NCBI GenBank assembly: GCA_023418925.1
Contig: JAEZYS010000007.1
Coordinates: 1-64,000, forward strand
From: Bacillota bacterium
GTDB lineage: Bacteria > Bacillota > Clostridia > Oscillospirales > Ruminococcaceae
Length of the DNA: 64,000 bases
Direction of reading: 5' to 3'
The position numbers and the translations under genes are program-made. The notes beneath the pieces are model-generated. The model saw only the letters and a program-made list of their open reading frames with translations. It searched no databases and was not told the DNA's origin. Positions 16,287-24,744 of this stretch are shown here, in pieces; within the stretch, counting starts at the first letter, position 1; each line of letters opens with the position of its first letter.

Positions 16287-17561
16287 TTATCTTTCAATTA
16301 CCTGTTCACGGTCAGGGCCTACGCCGACCATCTTAATCTTACATTCACAAAGTTCTTCAAGACGGTTTATATAACTCTTGCAGATTTCAGGAAGCTCATC
16401 AAATGAACGGCAGGCTGTAATATCATCCTTGAATCCTTTGTGTTCCTCATAAACAGGTTCACAGCCTTCAAGTTCCTCAAGAGTAGCAGGAAAATCCTTG
16501 ATAATAGTGCCATCAGGCTTCTTATATGCAACACAGATTTTGAGTGTATCAATATTTGCAAGTGTATCAAGCTTGTTTACAACGAGATAATTAAGCCCGT
16601 TTACTCTTACAGCATGACGGACGATAACAGCGTCAAACCAGCCTGTTCTTCTTGGTCTGCCTGTTGTTGTTCCGAATTCACCACCGTTATTTCTGATATA
16701 TTCACCGATTTCATCATTAAGCTCTGTTGGGAATGGTCCCTTACCTACTCGGGTAGTATAAGCCTTAGCAACACCATAAACACTGTCAATTACAGTTGGT
16801 CCTACACCTGTTCCTACGCAGACACCTGCGGAAAGAGGATGTGAACTTGTAACATATGGATAAGTTCCAAAATCAATATCAAGAAGAGTAGCCTGAGCGC
16901 CCTCAAAGAGAATTGCCTTGTTAGCCTTAACTGCTTCATATGTGAGGACAGATACATCGCCTACATACTTTGCAAGTCTCTTGCCATACTCAGTATATTC
17001 TTTTATAACAGCTTCAATATCGACAGCTTCGCCGCCGTATACATCAGTGATAATCTTATTTTTAAGCTTTCCTGTTGATCTTGCTTTTTCTGCAAATACT
17101 TCAGGATGAACAAGGTCATATACACGGATACCGCAACGCTCATACTTATCCATGTATGTAGGTCCTATTCCTCTTTTTGTTGTTCCTATGTCCATATTTC
17201 CTCTGAATGATTCAGAAAGTCCGTCAAGCACTATATGCCAAGGCATTACAACGTGAGCTCTCGGATCAATTTTAAGATTATCAAATGAAATACCTCTTTC
17301 GGATAATGAGTCAATCTCTCCAAGAATGTCCTTAGGGTCAAGAACAACACCTGCACCTATTAAGCAAAGAGTATTCTTATATAGTATTCCGGAAGGAATG
17401 AGGTGAAGCTTATATGTTTCACCGTTACTTGCAACAGTATGACCAGCGTTGTTACCGCCCTGTGAACGAACAACAACCTGTGCTCTTGAAGCAAGAATAT
17501 CAATTACCTTACCTTTTCCTTCATCGCCCCACTGCGTACCAATTACGATATTTGCAGACAT
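16287..17561 (-). CDS. purA: Adenylosuccinate synthetase
   Basis: 424 residues from the ATG at 17561, chosen because GGAG (17571-17568) precedes it and MSANIVIGTQWGDEGKGK is the standard start. An upstream in-frame ATG at 17588 would add nine unconserved residues. The enzyme joins IMP and aspartate using GTP, the first step from IMP to AMP. Landmarks are the P-loop GDEGKGK, 'GGNNAGHT', 'GIGPTYMDK', 'FEGAQATLLDID' and the C-terminal 'TTGRPRRTGWFD'. It has its own strong promoter and an unusually long, structured leader. Confidence 0.97.
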   Translation of the reverse strand: MSANIVIGTQWGDEGKGKVIDILASRAQVVVRSQGGNNAGHTVASNGETYKLHLIPSGILYKNTLCLIGAGVVLDPKDILGEIDSLSERGISFDNLKIDPRAHVVMPWHIVLDGLSESFRGNMDIGTTKRGIGPTYMDKYERCGIRVYDLVHPEVFAEKARSTGKLKNKIITDVYGGEAVDIEAVIKEYTEYGKRLAKYVGDVSVLTYEAVKANKAILFEGAQATLLDIDFGTYPYVTSSHPLSAGVCVGTGVGPTVIDSVYGVAKAYTTRVGKGPFPTELNDEIGEYIRNNGGEFGTTTGRPRRTGWFDAVIVRHAVRVNGLNYLVVNKLDTLANIDTLKICVAYKKPDGTIIKDFPATLEELEGCEPVYEEHKGFKDDITACRSFDELPEICKSYINRLEELCECKIKMVGVGPDREQVIER

Positions 17562-17565
17562 AATA

Positions 17566-17622
17566 TGCTCCGTTTCCCAGCGGCACAATATTTTTCAGAT
17601 TCAAAGCCGCTGAAAATGAATC
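17566..17622 (-). promoter_or_regulatory. Possible H-type pseudoknot covering the purA ribosome-binding site
   Basis: Reading the transcript: GATTCA (17622-17617), TTTT, CAGCGGC (17612-17606), TT, TGAATC (17603-17598), a 13-nt A-rich linker, GCCGCTG (17584-17578), then GGAAAC and the GGAG Shine-Dalgarno site. GATTCA pairs with TGAATC (6 bp). CAGCGGC in that loop pairs with GCCGCTG (7 bp), giving an H-type pseudoknot that ends 6 nt before the ribosome-binding site. The pairings are seen directly; a regulatory role is inference. It does not match the purine, PRPP or ZTP riboswitch motifs I know. Confidence 0.4.
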
Positions 17623-17747
17623 CAAAACAAAAAGCATATGCAAAGAATCAACTGTCTTATCATCACCGACACTAACATTTTTATCTTAACATAATAGCCA
17701 ATATTGATACAATAATATAAAATTTACTCATTAATTCGCCACATTGA

Positions 17748-17776
17748 ATTATATCAAATAATAACCCCTGTGTCAA
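17748..17776 (-). promoter_or_regulatory. Sigma-A promoter of purA
   Basis: Minus strand TTGACA (17776-17771), 17 bp, TATAAT (17753-17748). The resulting purA leader is about 180 nt. Confidence 0.88.
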
Positions 17777-17795
17777 CTTTATATTACAATAATTT

Positions 17796-17835
17796 AATAA
17801 AAATCCTGCATACTTATTATGACTAGTATGCAGGA
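17796..17835 (-). terminator. Terminator of the Ter-type operon
   Basis: Perfect 11-bp stem TCCTGCATACT/AGTATGCAGGA (17804-17814 with 17825-17835), 6 bp after the last stop codon, followed leftwards by TTTTTATT. Confidence 0.85.
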
Positions 17836-17841
17836 ATATAT

Positions 17842-19158
17842 TTATAAAACATTAAGACCAAAACTTTCACACAGACGCTTCAGTCCGTTTCTGTAACCAC
17901 TTCCGACAGCTGAAAGCTTCCATGAATTATTGTGTCTGTAAAATTCCAGTCCAACAATTGTAGTTTCAATCATAAGGTCATCCGGACAAAAAATCATCTT
18001 TGCCCCTCCGGGTGATTTGATTATAATTTTCGGAGAAACAATTTTGCTGAAATTATTATTCGGATTATCTCCATAAATTGAATAAGTTACAGCTATCTTA
18101 TCAATATCAGGTGTTGCCTTTGACAAATTCAGTACAATTTTCCCTCCATTATCGGAAAAATACTGCACTTCTCCTGACTTAGAACAAATATTACCGAAAA
18201 ATACAAGCTTATCATTGTCTACAGCTTTGTTATCATTATTCAAAAGGAATACATACGGGTCTATTTCCATCGGAATTTTTAAAGAATCATATATAAATGA
18301 AACTTCTACATTTTCAGAACCGAACACATCTGCAACAGAAACACGCTGTCCTCTTTTTATGTAAATATCAGATACAGAAGCATAGTTATTCACTGCTGAA
18401 TTCGCCTGCGTGTTAACCTGTGGCTGTACATTATTCTGAGCTGTACGCTGTACAGAAGCCTTATATGGTTCAGAGTACTTCTTGTTCTGAGCCTCCTGTG
18501 TAGCATTATAAACACTCATACCGTCTGTAAATGCCGTAACATTTTCATCAGCAGATCCGCTTATGTAGATACGCCTTGAAAAGCTTGAAACCAACAACAT
18601 CTCTCCATAAATATAAGAACCCGAACGCAGTTTGTCAGTAGTAATAGTAACCGTATTTTTACCAGGATATAAATCATTTGTAGAAAGTTTTATATCATAA
18701 ATGCTACAATCTATTTTCACCGGAACCGGAACATAAATTTCCATTGTAAAGGTATTGTTTCTATCAGCGGGAAATTTCTTCAGATTGATAACCTTTGGAA
18801 AATACCATTCGCCATCTTCGCCTGCAACACCAGTCACTCCGCCGATTATCTCGACATTTGAAAACCTTGTATCTGCTGCTCTTGTTGCAACTGAAACGTT
18901 TTTATATATGTTTGTATTAGTAACTTCCACACGAAGATCCCTCAATGCAACCCCATTGGAGTTTATATTAAGAATCGGTCCGTTCTTGCACCACAGTGTT
19001 GTATTCGAACCAACAACAACGCATGGTCGGTTTATGTTAAATGGTCCTTCAAATTCACCGCACGGCAATCTCACAGCTCCTGTTACATCCGGATTATCCA
19101 GAAGCTGTTGAATATTGACTGGTTTCACAATATCTCTCCCATTCCAGTTAAAAATCAA
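17842..19158 (-). CDS. TerD-domain fusion protein
   Basis: 438 residues. The C-terminal 180 (about 260-438) are a TerD domain: 'KRGQRVSVADVFG', 'VFLLNNDNKAVDNDKLVFF', 'IETTIVGLEFYRHNNSWKLS' and the family ending 'LKRLCESFGLNVL'. The usual acidic Ca2+ site 'DLDASAF' is replaced by 'EIDPYVFLL', so metal binding may be weakened. Residues 1-105 look like stacked beta-helix turns (VVGSNTTLWCKNGPILNINS), and 120-215 resemble an Ig-like beta sandwich. I do not recognise these front domains. No signal peptide, so cytosolic. Last gene of the operon, 8 bp after the first TerD gene. Confidence 0.75.
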   Translation of the reverse strand: MIFNWNGRDIVKPVNIQQLLDNPDVTGAVRLPCGEFEGPFNINRPCVVVGSNTTLWCKNGPILNINSNGVALRDLRVEVTNTNIYKNVSVATRAADTRFSNVEIIGGVTGVAGEDGEWYFPKVINLKKFPADRNNTFTMEIYVPVPVKIDCSIYDIKLSTNDLYPGKNTVTITTDKLRSGSYIYGEMLLVSSFSRRIYISGSADENVTAFTDGMSVYNATQEAQNKKYSEPYKASVQRTAQNNVQPQVNTQANSAVNNYASVSDIYIKRGQRVSVADVFGSENVEVSFIYDSLKIPMEIDPYVFLLNNDNKAVDNDKLVFFGNICSKSGEVQYFSDNGGKIVLNLSKATPDIDKIAVTYSIYGDNPNNNFSKIVSPKIIIKSPGGAKMIFCPDDLMIETTIVGLEFYRHNNSWKLSAVGSGYRNGLKRLCESFGLNVL

Positions 19159-19166
19159 GCAGGTAT

Positions 19167-19751
19167 TTAAACATTAACCCCAAAACTCCTGCACAAAGCA
19201 GCAAGGCCACCCTGATATCCTGCACCTACAGCATTGAATTTCCAGCCTGTATCGTGGCGGTAAATTTCACACACTACAATAGCTGTTTCAATTGAAAAAT
19301 CTTCAGCGAGATCATATCTGAGAACTTCTTCACCAGAAGCGTCATTTTCATTTGCCATCTTTGCAACTCTCACATAAGCATTAGATACCTGTCCAAAATT
19401 CTGACTTCTTGCCTGAGCATCGTGTATAGTAACAGTGATGGCAACCTTTGAAACATCAGCAGGCATTTTTGTGAAGTCAATAACAATAATTTCATCATCG
19501 CCGTCACCCTCACCTGTCAGGTTATCACCAGTATGCTTTACTGCGCCACTTGAATGCACCAGATTATTGTAGAAGATAAAATCCTCATCCCTTGTAACTT
19601 TACCATTTTCTCCAAGAACAAATGCGCTGGCATCAAGGTCAAAATCAAAGCTTCCATCATACTTATTTGTATCCCATCCAAGTCCTACAAGAGCCATAGT
19701 CATTGACTTCTCAAGAATTACCCTCTGACCTTTTGAAAGATTAACACCCAT
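19167..19751 (-). CDS. TerD-family stress protein
   Basis: 194 residues, a single full-length TerD domain. 'LSKGQRVILEKS' opens it, FDLDASAFVLG supplies the Ca2+-binding acids, and 'EDFIFYNN', 'GDNLTGEGDGDDE' and the ending 'GLAALCRSFGVNV' complete the family pattern. TerD proteins bind Ca2+ and are induced by tellurite, phage and chemical stress. Their biochemical role is not settled. It follows the other TerD gene in the same operon. Confidence 0.93.
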   Translation of the reverse strand: MGVNLSKGQRVILEKSMTMALVGLGWDTNKYDGSFDFDLDASAFVLGENGKVTRDEDFIFYNNLVHSSGAVKHTGDNLTGEGDGDDEIIVIDFTKMPADVSKVAITVTIHDAQARSQNFGQVSNAYVRVAKMANENDASGEEVLRYDLAEDFSIETAIVVCEIYRHDTGWKFNAVGAGYQGGLAALCRSFGVNV

Positions 19752-19839
19752 TTTGCAACCATCCCTTCAAGTGAAATTTAATATACTTACGCTTACCGCC
19801 GGTATTTCCGGCGGCTGAATGCGTATTTATAATTATAAA

Positions 19840-20430
19840 TCAGACAAATCTTCTTGTAATTTCATTAATTCCGTTATCGTTTGTAGGTTCGCCGATAGCG
19901 CCGAATTTCCATTCTCCGTTATGTCTGTAAAGCTCTCCGAAAATCATAGCAGTTCTTCCTGCGTAATTATCGCTGAGGTTATATTTCATCAGTTCCTTGT
20001 TGTTTGAAGCATCAACAATTCTGATAAATGCATTTTTGATCATACCGAAGTCCTGTCCGCGTTCCCTTGCCTGATAAATTGTAACAACAAAGGTAATTCT
20101 GCCGTACTGTTCAGGAACAGAATTAAGATCAACAATTATCTGTTCATCATCACCGTCGCCCTGACCTGTGAGGTTATCACCCATATGGCAGACAGCCCCG
20201 CTTTTATGCCTAAGATTATTATAATATATTACGTCCTCATTTGCAATAAGCTTTCCATCAAAATTACACATAATTGCTGAAGCATCACAGTCAATACTCT
20301 GTGGTCTTGATCCGAAAAGGCCGGAACTTCTCTGTGCCTCATCCCATCCGAGACCTACAACAACCCTTGTCAGAGAACTATTTCCTTTTGTAAGATCAAT
20401 TTTCTGACCTTTCTGAAGATTTACAGACAT
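19840..20430 (-). CDS. TerD-family stress protein (second copy)
   Basis: 196 residues of one TerD domain: 'LQKGQKIDLTKGNSSLTRVV', 'SIDCDASAIMC', 'DVIYYNNLRH', 'GDNLTGQGDGDDEQI' and 'AMIFGELYRHNGEWKFGAIG'. The Ca2+ motif has Cys in place of Leu. It lacks the usual 'LCxSFGV' ending. Its ATG overlaps the TAA of the P-type ATPase gene (TAATG), so the two are probably translationally coupled, consistent with joint action on Ca2+. Confidence 0.92.
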   Translation of the reverse strand: MSVNLQKGQKIDLTKGNSSLTRVVVGLGWDEAQRSSGLFGSRPQSIDCDASAIMCNFDGKLIANEDVIYYNNLRHKSGAVCHMGDNLTGQGDGDDEQIIVDLNSVPEQYGRITFVVTIYQARERGQDFGMIKNAFIRIVDASNNKELMKYNLSDNYAGRTAMIFGELYRHNGEWKFGAIGEPTNDNGINEITRRFV

Positions 20431-23201
20431 TAAGCTTCCCTCTTTCTGTTAACAATAAGTTTTCTGATAAGATCAACAGGTATAATTGTAATAGCAAGGC
20501 CTATAACAACAAGCCATTGCACTGCATTCAGCCCATAACAGTTCATTATATCTCTTCCGAGATATGTCATGATAATCTGAATCAAAGCAATAATACCAAT
20601 AATCTTAAGGAATCCTGAATTCTTGCTGATATTATCAAAAAGATTCAGACGGTCTGTTCTTGCATTGAATGCATTGAAAACAGCAATAAAGATAAACAAT
20701 GCAAAATAACCAGTGAACATGAACTTAAACAGATCAGCGGCTGTGGTGGTTCCGCCTGCATTTGCCGGTGTCGGAGCCATAATTACTGCATCGGTTGAGC
20801 TTACGCTGTCAGTATATGCTGTGTACTGAGCTGCATCTTGGTTTAGGAAAATATTCTGAAGTGGTGTAATAAGCAGGAAACAAAGGCTTATGATAAATGC
20901 CCATGCTGCTCCTGTGAAAATCTGTGACCACATATTCTTTGAAACTATTGCCTCGTCTCTTGACTTAGGTTTTTCTGCCATGTATCTGTGAAGTGCAGGT
21001 TCGCCGCCGAATGCAAGAGCAGCAAGTGTGTCCATTACAAGGTTAACCCAGAGAATCTGAGTAATTGTAAGAGGGTTTTCCATGCCAAGAAGAGGGCAAA
21101 TAAATGAAATTGCAACAGCAGTTACATTTATAGTAAGCTGGAATATGATAAACTTTCTGATTGAGTTGAAAATTGTTCTGCCGTAAAGAATAGCCTTATC
21201 AATTGAATTGAAGTTGTCATCCATGATAACAATATCGGAAGCTTCCTTTGCAACTTCTGTACCGCCTCCCATAGCAAAGCCGACGTCTGCTTTTTTAAGT
21301 GCAGGAGAGTCATTAACACCATCACCAGTCATTCCAGCAACAAGGTTAAGTTCCTGCGCAAGTCTTACTAGACGTGATTTGTCGGAAGGCAAAGCTCTTG
21401 CAATAACTCTAATCTGTGGGAGAACATTCTTGATTTCATCATCAGACATAACAGCAAGTTCATCTGAAGTAAGGATAACAGGGTTTTCGCAATTGAGGAG
21501 TCCTGCTTCTGTTGCAATAGCAACGGCTGTATCCTTTCTGTCGCCTGTGATCATAACAACCTGAACGCCTGCGCCCTGAACTTCCTTGATAGCTGTAACG
21601 GATTCAGGACGTACTTCGTCTCTGATACCAAGAATTCCAAGGTATGTCCACTTTCCGTCAGGAAGCTTTTCATCTTCAAGTTCTTCATCAGCAATAGCTA
21701 TAGCAAGTACACGTATAGCTCTCTTTGCAAGTTCATCTATTTTTTCTTCAACTATCCAGTTGTCAGCAATTGAAATCTTATTTCCGTCTTTATCAAAGAA
21801 ATAACTGCACTTCTGAAGTATCTTTTCAGGGGCACCCTTGATAAGAGTCATTGTCTTGCCCTGATATTTAACTGTTGTTGCGGAATATTTATTGTCACTG
21901 TTGAATGGAATTGAAGCAATCTTTTCAGCCTCAACGGACTTGCCTTTTCCTGCTGCAAAACCTACAACAGCTCTTTCAGTAGCATTTCCTCCTACAACCT
22001 TTTTGCCGTTTACTACTGCTGTTGTATTATCAAAAATGGACATAGTAAGAAGATCGCCCATCTTGCCTGTAACTTCTTCGTAAGCCTTGAAATCAGTGCC
22101 GTAACCATCTACAAATGTAACTACTTCAAGCTTGCCCTTTGTGATTGTTCCTGTCTTATCAGAGAAGAGAATGTTAAGGCTTCCTGCTGTTTCAATACCT
22201 GCAATCTTTCTTACAAGAACGTTATCCTTGAGCATCTTGCTCATATTAAGTGCAGATACAATTGCAATCATAAGAGGAAGTCCCTCTGGAACAGCCATAA
22301 CTATGATAATTACAGCAAGAATTACAGAATCAAGAACGTCCGCTATTAGCTTTGCAGTAAGATCAGTTGGTGCAAGTGAAAAATAAATTGAAGCTCCGCC
22401 GCTTTCAAGGAAGATTCTTGAGAAAAGCAAAGCAACTGCAATTGCAATACCGCCAATGTAGCCAAACTTGCTTATGCCGTTTGCAAGACCTGAAAGCTTA
22501 ACCTTAAGCGGTGATTCTCTGTCATCATCCTGCTGGAGTTCAGTAGCAATCTTACCGTATTCAGACTTGTCACCAACCGTAACAACCTTCATTACAGCAT
22601 TACCCGAACATACAATTGTTCCTCTGAAAATCTTGTATGGATTCAGGGTATCAAGTGCAACTGACTCGTCCTTATAGTCATCAGGCATAACTTTTTTAGT
22701 TGCTTCCTTAGCTTCACCGTTAAGAACGGACTGGTCTACCTTTAAATCACCGTCAATCAGAATACCATCAGCAGGTATTTTGTCACCTGACTGAAGAAGA
22801 ACAACATCATCAACAACGATATCATCAATTGAAATTTCAACTATGTTTCCATTTCTGAAAACCTTGCATAAAATCTTTGAAGCCTCTTCCTGAAGCTTCT
22901 GGAAAGCAGTTTCATTGTTATATTCTGATATTGTGGATACAAATGTAGCAAGGCATACTGCAATTGCAATACCAAGAGGTTCATACCACTCAACATCTGC
23001 ATGTATTACGCCTGTTACACTCAGTATATAGATTACTACGTTTATGATAAGAGCTACAATAAGTATTTTTATCATAGGATCGCCGAAATTGCCCTTCAGC
23101 TTATCCCAGAATGTTTCGCCCCTCAGCTCCGATAACTTATTGGTACCATTTTCTGCACGGGATTGCTCAACCTGCTGATCGGTAAGTCCCTGAAAATTCA
23201 T
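20430..23201 (-). CDS. P-type Ca2+-transporting ATPase (PMCA/PMR1-like)
   Basis: 923 residues. It has a cation-ATPase N-terminal segment, actuator NGEAKEATKK (TGES loop), membrane motif 'VMAVPEGLPLMIAIV' that binds Ca2+, phosphorylation site SDKTGTITKG (D about 346), nucleotide-binding KGAPEK, hinge 'MTGDGVNDSPALKKADVG', and six C-terminal helices with 'ILWVNLVMDTLAALAFG'. These fit PMCA-type Ca2+ pumps that export Ca2+ from the cytosol. Its place in the middle of a TerD operon agrees with Ca2+ being the shared ligand. No calmodulin-like tail. Confidence 0.93.
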   Translation of the reverse strand: MNFQGLTDQQVEQSRAENGTNKLSELRGETFWDKLKGNFGDPMIKILIVALIINVVIYILSVTGVIHADVEWYEPLGIAIAVCLATFVSTISEYNNETAFQKLQEEASKILCKVFRNGNIVEISIDDIVVDDVVLLQSGDKIPADGILIDGDLKVDQSVLNGEAKEATKKVMPDDYKDESVALDTLNPYKIFRGTIVCSGNAVMKVVTVGDKSEYGKIATELQQDDDRESPLKVKLSGLANGISKFGYIGGIAIAVALLFSRIFLESGGASIYFSLAPTDLTAKLIADVLDSVILAVIIIVMAVPEGLPLMIAIVSALNMSKMLKDNVLVRKIAGIETAGSLNILFSDKTGTITKGKLEVVTFVDGYGTDFKAYEEVTGKMGDLLTMSIFDNTTAVVNGKKVVGGNATERAVVGFAAGKGKSVEAEKIASIPFNSDNKYSATTVKYQGKTMTLIKGAPEKILQKCSYFFDKDGNKISIADNWIVEEKIDELAKRAIRVLAIAIADEELEDEKLPDGKWTYLGILGIRDEVRPESVTAIKEVQGAGVQVVMITGDRKDTAVAIATEAGLLNCENPVILTSDELAVMSDDEIKNVLPQIRVIARALPSDKSRLVRLAQELNLVAGMTGDGVNDSPALKKADVGFAMGGGTEVAKEASDIVIMDDNFNSIDKAILYGRTIFNSIRKFIIFQLTINVTAVAISFICPLLGMENPLTITQILWVNLVMDTLAALAFGGEPALHRYMAEKPKSRDEAIVSKNMWSQIFTGAAWAFIISLCFLLITPLQNIFLNQDAAQYTAYTDSVSSTDAVIMAPTPANAGGTTTAADLFKFMFTGYFALFIFIAVFNAFNARTDRLNLFDNISKNSGFLKIIGIIALIQIIMTYLGRDIMNCYGLNAVQWLVVIGLAITIIPVDLIRKLIVNRKREA

Positions 23202-23265
23202 TAATATATCCTCCTCTGATTATTTAATCATATTGATATTATTGACTGACTTTATTGATTATAGT

Positions 23266-24744
23266 CTAATAATTTTGCTTTATAGTTACTTCAACAAGAA
23301 TACCTCTGTTATCCCTTGAAGCTTTGAATACTGTTCCATTTTCAAGATGTATAGCCTGACCAGCAGGAACAGGATTTCCAAGTGGAGAAATCATTCCTGT
23401 TGCTGACTGATTGACCAGATACCATGAATTGTGATGATTGCAAACATATGCCTGCAACGTTTTATCAGCCTTTTCATCAGGGAAAATACTGCTTTGAATA
23501 TGCCATTTGAAAAGTGGTGTATTATTAACCACATCAAGTTCTGAATATAAACGCCACTGACCGTTATGTCCCCTGACTTCCTGCTTAAGTGTAAATCTTA
23601 CAAGTTCCTTATCTGTAACCTTTGTCTTACAGAAAGGACATACAGGGTTATTCATGTCGCTCATCACAAACCATTTCTTTTCACAGTCAGGATTTGAACA
23701 GCGATGAAGAAGATCCCATGTCTGTACAAGACCTCTTTCCCACTCCATTGCAGTAGGTCTGAGGTCAGGGTTATGCAGTCCTTCAACAAACGCCCTGAGA
23801 AACAGCTTTTCAAGGATAGGTCCAAGATCCTTGATTTCTCCTCGCAGAATGACAGGCCTGTTTGATGTATCAGACGGATGCTCAATAAACAGTGCCTGAG
23901 GTCCAAGTCCAAGAAAGTCATCTTCTTCTGCTGAAGCTGTTGAGAAAATCTTTGGTCCCATAAGTGGATGGCGACAGAAAAGATATTCATAAATAAGAAC
24001 AGCAAGTGCATGAAGGTCAGTATAGGAACTTGGAGTTTTTCTTCTAGGGTCAGAATAATCCAGCTCCATTGTTGAAAGCACTTCAGGAGCAATATATCCT
24101 CTTGTTCCGGCAACTTCAGGCGGATACAGACCAGGAACAACAAGTGAATCTATATCAATTACAACACAGTTCCCGGTTTTTGGATCTATAAGGACGTTAT
24201 TGTTTGAAAGGTCAGAATGTGCAAGACCTGCCTGATGAAGTCGTCTTATTGATCTAGCAAGCAGAAGAGACATCTGAAGCATTGATCTGAAATCACCAAG
24301 CTCACTTTTGTCAAGAAATCTTCTGTTGCTTGATGTAAACCAGTTGCTCTTTTTATCCTTGCCTTTCAGCTGTAAAAGCTTTGAAGCCCCTTCACCGAAG
24401 AAAAAGTTCTGCGGATAGGCAGGAGAAACAAGCCCGAATTCAGGTGACACAACAATATTTGTAGGCCAGCAGAATCTGTTTGCAAAATACTCTGCCATCT
24501 TTTCATCGTTGCCGATAGCTCCACCCTTCGTTTCGGGCAAGGTCGGATTATACCTTCCGATAATTGCTTCAATACGTGAACGAGTATTAATATCTATCTT
24601 TGAAGGCTCATTGAAAAACTGAACAACATATGACTTATCAGGAGAGAAGTATGTATATTTCATACCTCCCCTCGGAGGATTATCTTTAACAACATACGGA
24701 ATACGCCGCCCGTTGTCAAGGACTGCCTCTTCTATTCTGCTCAT
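23266..24744 (-). CDS. Ser/Thr kinase-like protein with zinc ribbon and FHA-like tail
   Basis: 492 residues. The kinase fold covers about 1-330, with catalytic loop HSDLSNNNVL (about 175-184; Ser in place of the usual Lys two after Asp), VIDIDS in place of DFG, and 'GTRGYIAPEVLS' as activation segment. A CxxxxC...CPFC zinc ribbon follows (about 360-385). The last 80 residues resemble an FHA domain ('WYLVNQSATGM', 'LENGTVFKAS'). This layout matches kinases of the TerY-phosphatase-kinase triad described for Ter systems. Its start overlaps the phosphatase stop (TAATG), so the pair should be made together. Confidence 0.85.
   Translation of the reverse strand: MSRIEEAVLDNGRRIPYVVKDNPPRGGMKYTYFSPDKSYVVQFFNEPSKIDINTRSRIEAIIGRYNPTLPETKGGAIGNDEKMAEYFANRFCWPTNIVVSPEFGLVSPAYPQNFFFGEGASKLLQLKGKDKKSNWFTSSNRRFLDKSELGDFRSMLQMSLLLARSIRRLHQAGLAHSDLSNNNVLIDPKTGNCVVIDIDSLVVPGLYPPEVAGTRGYIAPEVLSTMELDYSDPRRKTPSSYTDLHALAVLIYEYLFCRHPLMGPKIFSTASAEEDDFLGLGPQALFIEHPSDTSNRPVILRGEIKDLGPILEKLFLRAFVEGLHNPDLRPTAMEWERGLVQTWDLLHRCSNPDCEKKWFVMSDMNNPVCPFCKTKVTDKELVRFTLKQEVRGHNGQWRLYSELDVVNNTPLFKWHIQSSIFPDEKADKTLQAYVCNHHNSWYLVNQSATGMISPLGNPVPAGQAIHLENGTVFKASRDNRGILVEVTIKQNY

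Noticed and set aside
17562..17747. Known purine, PRPP or ZTP riboswitch in the purA leader
   Set aside because: The conserved loops of these classes are not visible. The CCGCTGGG segment only faintly recalls the ZTP motif and its 5' half is missing.
20430..23201. The P-type ATPase as a heavy-metal or magnesium pump
   Set aside because: No N-terminal CxxC domains and no CPC motif; the PEGLP helix and C-terminal helices fit Ca2+ pumps better.
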